Source of the DNA: a bacterium | Lineage (GTDB): Bacteria > SZUA-79 > Acidulodesulfobacterales > Acidulodesulfobacteraceae | DNA length: 6,682 nucleotides | Direction of reading: 5' to 3' | Assembly (NCBI GenBank): GCA_021803845.1 | Contig: JAJZLA010000089.1 | Coordinates: 1 to 6,682, forward strand | Made by a program: the position numbers and the translations under genes | Part shown: piece by piece, positions 1 through 5,514 of the stretch | Layout of the letters: every line of letters begins with the position of its first letter | Position numbering within the stretch: position 1 is the stretch's first letter | The notes under the pieces: model-generated | The model's database searches: none | Seen by the model: the letters and a program-made list of their open reading frames with translations, nothing else | What the model was told of the DNA's origin: nothing

Positions 1-52
1 CACGGCATATATATATTAAAATGAATAGAAAAGGCAAAAGGGAGCGGATTAA

Positions 53-1387
53 ATGGAAATAAACATATGGAGCGGCGAAGGTTTGCCGGCGGGAAAAAAT
101 ACCGGCGGCCGCGGCTTAAGCGTTAAAACATCCGAAGATAAACGCGAAGATAAACGAAACTCCGGTTTGGAGCCGATTAAATCCCGTAGCATTTCCTCAG
201 GCGAAAGAGAGATAAAAGCGCTTTTAAATTCCGGTTTTATTATAAAAAACGACGAAAATTTCTTATTGAATACATACGGCTTTATAGATAAAGACGTTAA
301 AAACAATTTTAACGATTTATTTATAAAAAATAATTTCGTAGAAGTTCAGGGGGCGTCTTTTAATTCTATGACGCCATACGGCAGAAATATAACGGTAAAA
401 AATATTATTATGTCCTCGGAAAAATTCAATAAAATTAATTCGGCGAAATATGCAGGAAATTATGCAAAATACGACGAAAAATTCAACGAAGATTATAAAT
501 TATCGAAATTTACGCTGGACAATTATTTCGACCTTAAGCGGTTACCGATAGCAATAGACGCAAAAAATACCGCGCCCGGAGTTATAAATATTGAAACCGG
601 GGAGGCGTCCGGCGGCGGCATAAAACAGGTAAAATACTCTATCAGCGAAATCCCGTCTTCCTATAAATTCAAGTTCGACAAAAAACATTCGGATATATTT
701 TCCGATACCGATAAGCGGCCGGAACTTGGCATACTCAAGGAATATAAAGATACTACGGACGGCTTTAGAAATATCAAAGTAACGGTGAACGATAAAAAAA
801 TTTTAGAAATCGAATCCATCCACAACTGGCAGAAGATTATGAATTACGTAAAGACAAGGGATATGCAGTTTTTAAGCGGCTTAAAAAGAAACGAAAGGGA
901 CGAAATTCTGGAGAGGATAGAAGTCCACCATATAAACCAGCTTCAGGACGACGGCAAAGAAAACGTCCGCAATCTTATCGCTATAGGCGAAGACGCTCAC
1001 AGGCTCGCCGATTCTTATAAAATCCTGATAGATAAGAATACCGGCTATTACAGGGAGCGCTATTTTAATTCGGAAGCCGGAAATACCGTTAAATCCGAAA
1101 ACATAACCAAAGAAAAAACTTATGTCCGGCTTTTAGAAACTATTAGCAATCTGGCTCTAAACGACAAAATAATGCTTAACGATATCAAACTGGACGTGGA
1201 AGCAAATTCCGCGATGAGACTTGCTATGATGACGGATACGGGCGAAAATTTAAGACTGCTGTTTATAGACGGCAAAACGGGGGAGGAACTTAGACTGCTT
1301 GCCGCAAAAACGGACGGCGAAACGGAAAAGAACATCGCTAAAACGGCATTGATTAATATCGTCAAAGAATTGGCGACTGGCATATAA
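53..1387 (+). CDS. Unrecognised 444-residue protein with an internal HNH-nuclease-like core
   Basis: I do not recognise the full-length protein. Residues 292-316 show an HNH-type core: the pair His292-His293, then Asn307-Leu308 and His316. The spacing (14 from the second His to Asn, 9 from Asn to the last His) is that of the canonical HHI...NL...H motif. The two zinc-binding CxxC pairs of many HNH enzymes are absent. A metal-dependent nucleic-acid-cleaving role is therefore inferred, not shown. The first 50 residues are polar and glycine/lysine-rich, probably disordered; residues 55-290 are Asn/Lys-rich with no motif I can name. The C-terminal 128 residues carry two similar short segments, GENLRLL (397-403) and GEELRLL (410-416). 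No signal peptide or membrane segment is visible. The start at 53 is supported by AGGGAG at 39-44, 8 bases upstream. The HNH core is central rather than C-terminal, unlike most polymorphic toxins. The next gene lies on the same strand 92 bases downstream. Confidence 0.85.
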   Translation: MEINIWSGEGLPAGKNTGGRGLSVKTSEDKREDKRNSGLEPIKSRSISSGEREIKALLNSGFIIKNDENFLLNTYGFIDKDVKNNFNDLFIKNNFVEVQGASFNSMTPYGRNITVKNIIMSSEKFNKINSAKYAGNYAKYDEKFNEDYKLSKFTLDNYFDLKRLPIAIDAKNTAPGVINIETGEASGGGIKQVKYSISEIPSSYKFKFDKKHSDIFSDTDKRPELGILKEYKDTTDGFRNIKVTVNDKKILEIESIHNWQKIMNYVKTRDMQFLSGLKRNERDEILERIEVHHINQLQDDGKENVRNLIAIGEDAHRLADSYKILIDKNTGYYRERYFNSEAGNTVKSENITKEKTYVRLLETISNLALNDKIMLNDIKLDVEANSAMRLAMMTDTGENLRLLFIDGKTGEELRLLAAKTDGETEKNIAKTALINIVKELATGI

Positions 1388-1479
1388 TATAACCTAACGT
1401 CCATTAAATTTAAATAAGGTTAAATAAAAATAACGCGTCATTAATTACATAACATATCACGGTGGAAGGCTTAAAAATT

Positions 1480-2454
1480 ATGGGAACGAACAATCGGAAT
1501 AATAATTCGGAATCTAAAAAATACGAACTGCTCGCAACGCATGTAGAAATGTTCAGGATGGCTTTCGCTGCTTATCTCGAACAATGCAGGCTTGAAACCG
1601 GAAAATCTGCGGAATCAGGGGAATCTGATAAATTAACCGGCGGGACGGAAAACGGCATAATTTTCGAAGAACTCCTCTGCAGTTATTATCAAACCGTAAT
1701 TTCCGCTTTAAAGAAACTTGCCGGATACGACAGGAAATATATTCCCGCCCTGGTAGAAACTTACGAAGAGCTGTGGAAATCCGCGCCGAGGCTTAACGGC
1801 AGGAATTACCTATGTCCTTATCTATCCGACCTGTGCAAATTTTTATACGAAATCAGGGAAGCGGGCGCTCTGGCTTTTTTTTACAATCTTCTTATTTACT
1901 GCAGGGAAATACCCTTTTTATCGCTGAACGGGGAAAAGGAAAAGAAATTAGCCGACGGGTACGAAAGCGGCGGCGAAGAAGACCCGTTTGCGGAATTCAG
2001 GAAAGAAAGGCTGGAAAGAATAGCGGCTGGTTTCGACGAAAACCTTTTTAATAAAACTTACGACAAGTTCTTTGTAATACTGTCCGGATGGAGGGAAAAA
2101 ATAGAAGGATATTATACTAAAGACGAAATATTTTTTATGAACGGACTGTTTATAACGGACGAGCTTGCCGATTGCGTTTACGGCGAAGAAAGAAACGGCG
2201 GAAAAAACAAAACTATGTTCCGCAAAGCGGATAATTCCGGCGAAAATACTTATCTATACGTTTACGGCGGCGAAATGAAAGAAAAAATAGCGGGGTTTTA
2301 CGAGAAAGCGCTAAGGTATTTCAAACGCGCGATAAATTATAATCCGGGCAATCCCAGATATTACTACGAATATGCCAGATGCCTGAAAAATTCTGGAAAA
2401 TCCGCCGAGGCTGAAATATTTTTCAAAAAGGCTTTCGATTTAAACGTTAAATAG
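1480..2454 (+). CDS. Unrecognised 324-residue protein with a C-terminal TPR-like repeat
   Basis: No family is recognised for most of the protein. Residues about 275-322 resemble one and a half tetratricopeptide repeats: a helix containing YFKRAINYNPGN, then a YYYEYARCLKNSGKSAEAE stretch and a closing FFKKAFDLN helix. TPRs usually mediate protein-protein contact, so a scaffold or partner role is an inference. Residues 60-145 look like a helical, Tyr/Leu-rich segment; residues 150-180 are charged and probably a linker. There is no signal peptide. A GTG at 1462 would add six residues, but no SD precedes it. The ATG at 1480 has GGAAGG at 1464-1469, 10 bases upstream, so I chose that start. The gene follows the HNH-like gene on the same strand with no clear terminator between, so co-transcription and a shared function are plausible but unproven. 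It could be any TPR-bearing adaptor. Confidence 0.82.
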   Translation: MGTNNRNNNSESKKYELLATHVEMFRMAFAAYLEQCRLETGKSAESGESDKLTGGTENGIIFEELLCSYYQTVISALKKLAGYDRKYIPALVETYEELWKSAPRLNGRNYLCPYLSDLCKFLYEIREAGALAFFYNLLIYCREIPFLSLNGEKEKKLADGYESGGEEDPFAEFRKERLERIAAGFDENLFNKTYDKFFVILSGWREKIEGYYTKDEIFFMNGLFITDELADCVYGEERNGGKNKTMFRKADNSGENTYLYVYGGEMKEKIAGFYEKALRYFKRAINYNPGNPRYYYEYARCLKNSGKSAEAEIFFKKAFDLNVK

Positions 2455-2470
2455 CACAGAAACGGCGGCC

Positions 2471-2499
2471 ATAACCTTTAATTTCCGGTTATTTTTCTT
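2471..2499 (+). terminator. Weak rho-independent terminator after the TPR-like gene
   Basis: ATAACC (2471-2476) can pair with GGTTAT (2487-2492) around a 10-base loop, followed by TTTTCTT. The stem is only 6 bp and AT-containing, so termination is probably partial. The T-rich side lies only on the plus strand, so it would serve the upstream plus-strand pair and not the converging toxin-antitoxin operon. Confidence 0.4.
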
Positions 2500-2527
2500 G
2501 ACAAAAGATATTCCGCTGTTTTATATT
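2498..2527 (+). promoter_or_regulatory. Candidate sigma-70 promoter pointing antisense into the PIN toxin gene
   Basis: A perfect -35 box TTGACA (2498-2503) is separated by 18 bases from TATATT (2522-2527), which matches the -10 consensus at five of six positions. Predicted transcription would begin near 2534 and run rightward into the 3' end of the minus-strand PIN gene. No plus-strand coding gene follows, so the product would be an antisense or non-coding RNA. The boxes are seen; activity is inferred, and AT-rich intergenic DNA can give such matches by chance. Confidence 0.4.
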
Positions 2528-2540
2528 CAAAAAAGAAGTA

Positions 2541-2975
2541 TTATAAAATTTTATTGATTACTTCGGAAATAAATTCGGCAGGATTTACTATTTTAAACCG
2601 GTATTCCGGCGAAGTTTTAAGTTTTTTAAAATCTTTTATGTCGCCGGTAATTAAATAATCGGATTTTCCGTTTATCGCCGAAACCAGAACCGGAACGTCT
2701 TTATCGGCAATACGACCCGAATATCTTTCAACTTCCGTTTTTGAAGGCAGTTTAATAATTTCTAAATTGATTTCGGGCAGATATTTTTTGTATGCCGGAA
2801 TAGCCGAAGGCAGTTTCTTTTTCAGATTTCTTTCTATTTCTATGAGATTATATTCGCCGGTTAATCCGGTAATCGAAGGCAGTTTCAGGCTTAATAAGTC
2901 TAATATTATCCTTGGCGCGCCTTTATCGGATATGAGTCCGGATAATATAACATTGGAATCGAGAAAAACTCTCAT
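2541..2975 (-). CDS. PIN-domain toxin of a type II toxin-antitoxin pair (VapC-like, COG1569 type)
   Basis: A 144-residue protein spanning essentially one PIN domain, a Mg/Mn-dependent ribonuclease fold. The acidic active-site set is visible: Asp6 in FLDSNVILSG at the N-terminus, a Glu at 46 or 48, Asp93 in DKDVPVL, and Asp112 in YLITGDIKDF. The C-terminal NPAEFI matches the usual end of the 'putative toxin component, PIN family' group (COG1569). Such toxins cleave RNA and are held inactive by the antitoxin encoded upstream. The target RNA cannot be told from sequence. The start at 2975 lies 3 bases after the antitoxin stop. No good SD precedes it, which suggests translational coupling to the antitoxin. 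All key acidic residues are intact, so the toxin appears functional. A plus-strand promoter candidate lies just beyond its 3' end. Confidence 0.9.
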   Translation of the reverse strand: MRVFLDSNVILSGLISDKGAPRIILDLLSLKLPSITGLTGEYNLIEIERNLKKKLPSAIPAYKKYLPEINLEIIKLPSKTEVERYSGRIADKDVPVLVSAINGKSDYLITGDIKDFKKLKTSPEYRFKIVNPAEFISEVINKIL

Positions 2976-2978
2976 ATT

Positions 2979-3251
2979 TTATCGGTATAATTCTTTATAA
3001 AGTTTCTCTCTTTCTTCGTCTATGCCTTTCAATAATTCTTCAGGCGAAAACCCAGACTTTTTTATAATTTTTTTTATTTCCCTTCTTGCCTCATCTAATT
3101 CAAGTCTTTTTGGAGTAACAATAATGGCATCGCCCAATGGTATAATGGAAACGACCTGTCCTTCCTCAAGATTTCCTGTTTCCCTTAGTTTTTTAGGTAT
3201 AGTAAGCTGGCCTCTGGATTTTATCTCTGCCGTAAATATAGACTTCTGCAT
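2979..3251 (-). CDS. AbrB/MazE/SpoVT-type antitoxin, partner of the PIN toxin
   Basis: A 90-residue protein with a swapped-hairpin AbrB-type DNA-binding domain at residues 1-45, recognised by IKSRGQLTIPKKLRE followed by GQVVSIIPLGDAIIVTPK. Residues 46-90 form a charged helical tail that would wrap and neutralise the toxin. Antitoxins of this type also bind their own promoter. The open frame extends upstream to 3317, but I place the start at 3249-3251. A GGAGG lies at 3267-3271, and the longer frame would run across the predicted -10 box at 3289-3294. The SD-to-ATG distance, about 15 bases, is longer than usual, so translation initiation may be modest. The toxin follows after 3 bases. Assignment to the AbrB superfamily is firm; the exact toxin-antitoxin subfamily is inferred from the partner. 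Confidence 0.88.
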   Translation of the reverse strand: MQKSIFTAEIKSRGQLTIPKKLRETGNLEEGQVVSIIPLGDAIIVTPKRLELDEARREIKKIIKKSGFSPEELLKGIDEEREKLYKELYR

Positions 3252-3281
3252 TTTATTTATTTTCAACCTCCGATAAAAGTA

Positions 3282-3317
3282 TGATTTCATAATATCAGAA
3301 ATCAGAAAATAATGCAA
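3282..3317 (-). promoter_or_regulatory. Promoter and probable autoregulatory operator of the toxin-antitoxin operon
   Basis: Read on the minus strand, TTGCAT (3312-3317) is followed after exactly 17 bases by TATTAT (3289-3294). Two features overlap it. The spacer holds a perfect tandem repeat of a 7-mer (plus-strand TCAGAAA at 3295-3301 and 3302-3308). A dyad, TGATTTC (3282-3288) with GAAATCA (3298-3304), brackets the -10 box. Both are well placed for repression by the AbrB-like antitoxin or the antitoxin-toxin complex; that role is inferred. Confidence 0.5.
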
Positions 3318-3362
3318 TATTTTATACGTCTTTTCTGTAATTTCTATCCGGTATCATAGGCG

Positions 3363-3380
3363 CATCAGGAAAAACTGATG
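3363..3380 (-). other. Perfect hairpin across the aldehyde dehydrogenase stop codon
   Basis: CATCAG (3363-3368) and CTGATG (3375-3380) pair around a 6-base loop, and the TGA stop of the aldehyde dehydrogenase lies inside the structure. No T tract follows on the minus strand, so it is not a standard rho-independent terminator. It could slow 3' decay of the transcript, or be chance. Confidence 0.3.
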
Positions 3381-4783
3381 AATTTAAGCTCGGTCATTTC
3401 CTCTAGGGCGTATTTTACGCCTTCCCTTCCTATGCCGGATTCTTTTACGCCGCCGTAGGGCTGGTGGTCGGCTCTCGCGGTAGGAATGTCGTTTATTAAA
3501 ACGCCGCCGGTATCTACGTGCTTGACGAAATACAGGGCGTTTTTAAGGTCGTTGGTATATATGCCCGCCTGAAGGCCGTAAATAGAATCGTTCACCATCC
3601 TGACGGCATCCTGCATATCTTTAAAAGGAACGGTAGAAACTATGGGGGCAAAAACTTCAAGGCACGATATTTTCATCTTTTCGGTAACGCCGGAAAATAT
3701 AGTGGGGTTCATTATGTTTCCGTTAAAATCGCCGCCCAGCTCTATTTTTGCGCCTTCTTTGACAGCTTCTTCGACCCAGCCGATAATTCTCTGCTTTGAT
3801 TCGGAACTGATAACCGGGCCGATGTCCGTCGATTCGTCGAGCGGGTCGCCGATTTTTAACTTTTTGGTTTCTTTAATAAAATGCTCTAAAAACTCCCGTT
3901 CGATATCCTGATGCACGTAAATCCTCTGCAATGAAATACATACCTGTCCGGAATTGTAAAAAGCGCCTACTACGGCTTTTCTTGCGGCTTCCAAAATATT
4001 TGCGGTTTTATCGACGATAAGGGCGGAATTGCTTCCGAGTTCCATAGTATATTTCTTGAGCCCGCCTTTAGCCATTATTTCCCTGCCGACTTTAGGGCTT
4101 CCGGTAAAACTTATCATGCGGATTTTTTCGTTAGCGACTATGGCTTCTCCGGTATCTTTGTCGCCGTAAAGCAGATTTACGGCATCTTCGGGCAGGCCGG
4201 CTTCGAGCATAGCCTGAACTAGAAAATATGCGGTAACGGAACCGTTTATGGACGGCTTGAACACGACGCTGTTTCCCGCCGCGATAGCGGGAGCTATTTT
4301 ATGTGCGGGAAGATTAACCGGAAAATTAAAAGGCGTAATAGCGGCAATAATGCCTACGGGAACCCTCAAATAAAAAGAAAGCCTGTTTTCAAATCCCTTG
4401 ACTACATCCATAGGCACCGTTTCGCCGTGGATTCTTTTGGCTTCTTCGGCGGCGTACTTAAATATGTTGACTACCCTCTGCGTTTCTATAAGAGAGTATT
4501 TATAGGCTTTTCCGACTTCAAGGGAGATGTAATGCGCAATTTCTTTTGCGTTGCGCATTAAAATATCTCCGGTTTTTTCCAATATCTCGAATCTTTCGTA
4601 TGTATGAAGGCTTCTCATCTTATGAAAGCCTTTTTCGGCGGAAATTACCGCCGCTTCGACGTCGGACAGGTCAGGTTTGCTTAAAATAGCTACGATTTCG
4701 CCGTTATAAGGATTGACTACTTCATATGTTTTTTCTTTTTCGACCCATTTGCCGTTTATGTACAGAGGATATTGTTTAGGCAT
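3365..4783 (-). CDS. NAD(P)-dependent aldehyde dehydrogenase (lactaldehyde/GapN-like branch)
   Basis: A full-length 472-residue soluble member of the aldehyde dehydrogenase superfamily, which oxidises an aldehyde to a carboxylate with NAD(P). The catalytic set is complete: Asn153 in TPFNFPVNLPAHK, Lys176 in VVFKPS, the cofactor turn FTGSPKVG (226-233), general base Glu248 in MELGS, nucleophile Cys282 in NSGQVC, and Glu376 in LEVFAP. The C-terminal PYGGVKESGIGREG (442-455) is typical. The usual GG after the catalytic Glu is Gly-Ser here (250-251). The overall pattern resembles lactaldehyde dehydrogenase, non-phosphorylating glyceraldehyde-3-phosphate dehydrogenase and succinate-semialdehyde dehydrogenase relatives. 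The substrate cannot be assigned from the window. The start at 4783 is preceded by AAGGGAAGG and a consensus promoter, and the residues around MPKQYPLYINGKWV fit a normal N-terminus. It is probably a single-gene transcript. Confidence 0.95.
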   Translation of the reverse strand: MPKQYPLYINGKWVEKEKTYEVVNPYNGEIVAILSKPDLSDVEAAVISAEKGFHKMRSLHTYERFEILEKTGDILMRNAKEIAHYISLEVGKAYKYSLIETQRVVNIFKYAAEEAKRIHGETVPMDVVKGFENRLSFYLRVPVGIIAAITPFNFPVNLPAHKIAPAIAAGNSVVFKPSINGSVTAYFLVQAMLEAGLPEDAVNLLYGDKDTGEAIVANEKIRMISFTGSPKVGREIMAKGGLKKYTMELGSNSALIVDKTANILEAARKAVVGAFYNSGQVCISLQRIYVHQDIEREFLEHFIKETKKLKIGDPLDESTDIGPVISSESKQRIIGWVEEAVKEGAKIELGGDFNGNIMNPTIFSGVTEKMKISCLEVFAPIVSTVPFKDMQDAVRMVNDSIYGLQAGIYTNDLKNALYFVKHVDTGGVLINDIPTARADHQPYGGVKESGIGREGVKYALEEMTELKFISFS

Positions 4784-4819
4784 AGACCTTCCCTTTAGGA
4801 TTTAATTAAGTTAAATTTA

Positions 4820-4849
4820 ATTATAATCCAAAAGTAGCTAAACTGTCAA
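4820..4849 (-). promoter_or_regulatory. Consensus sigma-70 promoter of the aldehyde dehydrogenase gene
   Basis: On the minus strand, a perfect TTGACA (4844-4849) and a perfect TATAAT (4820-4825) are 18 bases apart. Transcription should start near 4813, giving a leader of about 30 bases that ends in the AAGGGAAGG SD. Both boxes match consensus fully, suggesting strong, largely constitutive expression unless a repressor acts. No clear operator is seen beyond AT-rich TTAA-containing sequence at 4801-4822. Confidence 0.75.
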
Positions 4850-4913
4850 CCGCCGGAACCTGCACCGCTTACCGCCCGCTTATCTCCGCCTATAGCCTTA
4901 AAACAGATATAAA

Positions 4914-5174
4914 TCAGGCTTTTCCGTAATAGCAGGCAAAGCAGTAATGTTTATTATCGTGGTCGGATATTTTTGTTTTCTCTTTTACGATTATCTCTCC
5001 GCATTTGTTGCAAATGACAAGATGGCTTATAAGGGTTTTAACCATCTTTTCCCTGAGCGCCTTGTCGTTTAAAATGTCGGAAATTAACTCGTGTTTTAAA
5101 TCCTTGTAGCTCCTGTCGTGAATAAGACCAGAGACAAATTCGTGCTTGTCTGTTTGTTCGGCTAATTGATTCAT
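4914..5174 (-). CDS. Small zinc-ribbon-like protein, function unknown
   Basis: An 86-residue protein. Residues 1-50 are charged and probably helical (KDLKHELISDILNDKALREK). Residues 51-86 carry two knuckles, CNKC (Cys55, Cys58) and CFAC (Cys78, Cys81), 19 residues apart, as in a treble-clef or zinc-ribbon site binding one Zn. A His-rich turn, DHDNKH, lies between them. I do not recognise the family. Such small proteins are often transcription accessory factors or nucleic-acid binders, but nothing here shows which. The start at 5174 is strongly supported by AAGGAGG 9 bases upstream and by a separate extended -10 promoter. A perfect 19-base palindrome lies in the leader, so the gene looks regulated. 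The aldehyde dehydrogenase lies 130 bases downstream with its own promoter, so they are not obviously one operon. There is no recognisable terminator between them. Confidence 0.85.
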   Translation of the reverse strand: MNQLAEQTDKHEFVSGLIHDRSYKDLKHELISDILNDKALREKMVKTLISHLVICNKCGEIIVKEKTKISDHDNKHYCFACYYGKA

Positions 5175-5192
5175 TTTAATTTTCCTCCTTTT

Positions 5193-5211
5193 TTTATAAC
5201 GATGTTATAAA
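5193..5211 (-). promoter_or_regulatory. Perfect palindrome in the leader of the zinc-ribbon gene, operator candidate
   Basis: TTTATAAC-GAT-GTTATAAA: 8-bp perfect arms around a 3-base centre. It sits between the predicted transcription start (near 5221) and the SD (about 5184-5190). A dimeric repressor bound here would block elongation or initiation. The stem is too AT-rich, and lacks a T tract after it on the minus strand, to be a terminator. The role is inferred from position and symmetry. Confidence 0.5.
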
Positions 5212-5227
5212 GTAAATCATAAAATAT

Positions 5228-5236
5228 ATTATACCA
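5228..5236 (-). promoter_or_regulatory. Extended -10 promoter of the zinc-ribbon gene
   Basis: The minus strand reads TGGTATAAT: a perfect TATAAT (5228-5233) with the TG of an extended -10 one base upstream (5235-5236). No convincing -35 box is seen at 17-18 bases, which is common for extended -10 promoters. The upstream DNA is A/T-rich, UP-element-like. Predicted start is near 5221. Confidence 0.55.
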
Positions 5237-5295
5237 TAAAATAAAAAATAGAAACTAATTTATTAAACCCAAATCCCGATTTAGAAATTTATTTT

Positions 5296-5371
5296 CTGGA
5301 TTAACGCTTCGCTCTCGACCTTTGGTCTCGTGAAGTTTATCATAAACTTTCCCGCTTTCGCGGGAATGACA
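5296..5371 (-). repeat. Interrupted unit of the GTCATTCC...GGAATCCAG repeat
   Basis: On the minus strand this begins TGTCATTCCCGCGAAAGCGG and ends AATCCAG, the same unit as at 5402-5429 in opposite orientation. The two parts, 5296-5302 and about 5349-5371, are separated by about 46 bases containing two small palindromes (5317-5327 GACC-TTT-GGTC and 5333-5349). It looks like a repeat unit opened by a secondary insertion. Confidence 0.55.
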
Positions 5372-5401
5372 ATTAAGGAATTTAACTTTTCACCCAACGG
5401 G

Positions 5402-5429
5402 TGTCATTCCTGCGTAAGCAGGAATCCAG
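5402..5429 (+). repeat. Intact unit of the GTCATTCC...GGAATCCAG palindromic repeat
   Basis: A 28-base unit starting TGTCATTCCTGC, with a GTAA loop, then GCAGGAAT and CCAG. The stem ATTCCTGC/GCAGGAAT (5406-5413, 5418-5425) is perfect over 8 bp. From general knowledge, repeats of this form are common in many bacterial genomes and give spurious peptides such as CHSCVSRNPD when translated. The inverted partner unit lies at 5296-5371. Confidence 0.7.
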
Positions 5430-5514
5430 ATTTACTTAGCATTGGAATATATAAATATTTTTCTAAATCGGGATTTGGGTTAAATAATTTAATTTATAAA
5501 TCGGAATTTTGCTA

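Larger units (their letters stand above)
5256..5491. repeat. Nested palindromic (MITE/REP-like) composite repeat element
   Basis: This fills the gap between the zinc-ribbon promoter and the hemB 3' end. Perfect 22-bp inverted arms (5266-5287 and 5460-5481, beginning AACCCAAATC on the left) enclose the element. The pairing continues imperfectly outward to about 5256/5491 and inward to about 5294/5453. Inside are further matched pairs: CTGGATT (5296-5302) with AATCCAG (5423-5429), and GGAATGACA (5363-5371) with TGTCATTCC (5402-5410). Local hairpins lie at 5333-5349 (AAGTTTAT-C-ATAAACTT), 5349-5366, 5391-5403 (CACCC-AAC-GGGTG) and 5406-5425. There is no transposase, so it would be non-autonomous. 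As RNA it could fold into a branched structure and end or stabilise the hemB transcript. No clear target-site duplication is seen. Confidence 0.8.

Noticed and set aside
21..62. Short 13-codon open frame upstream of the HNH-like gene (MNRKGKRERIKWK)
   Set aside because: No SD is evident, and the frame contains the SD of the main gene and overlaps its start; possibly chance, with too little upstream sequence to judge a leader peptide.
1390..1422. TAACC...GGTTA inverted repeat between the HNH-like and TPR-like genes
   Set aside because: A 5-bp stem with a 23-base AT-rich loop; too weak to call a terminator, so the two genes may share a transcript.
1462..1479. GTG start for the TPR-like gene
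   Set aside because: No SD precedes the GTG. The GTGGAAGG around it is itself a good SD for the ATG at 1480.
3252..3317. N-terminal extension of the antitoxin to an upstream ATG (22 more residues)
   Set aside because: The extension overlaps the predicted promoter and SD, and lies outside the AbrB domain, which normally starts within a few residues of the N-terminus.
4850..4913. Possible terminator or small gene between the zinc-ribbon and aldehyde dehydrogenase genes
   Set aside because: Only a 3-4 bp GCC/GGC pairing without a T tract, and no open frame with an SD.
5263..5483. TTAA at both ends of the composite repeat as a target-site duplication
   Set aside because: The spacing from the arms differs by one base on the two sides, and TTAA is expected by chance in such AT-rich DNA.
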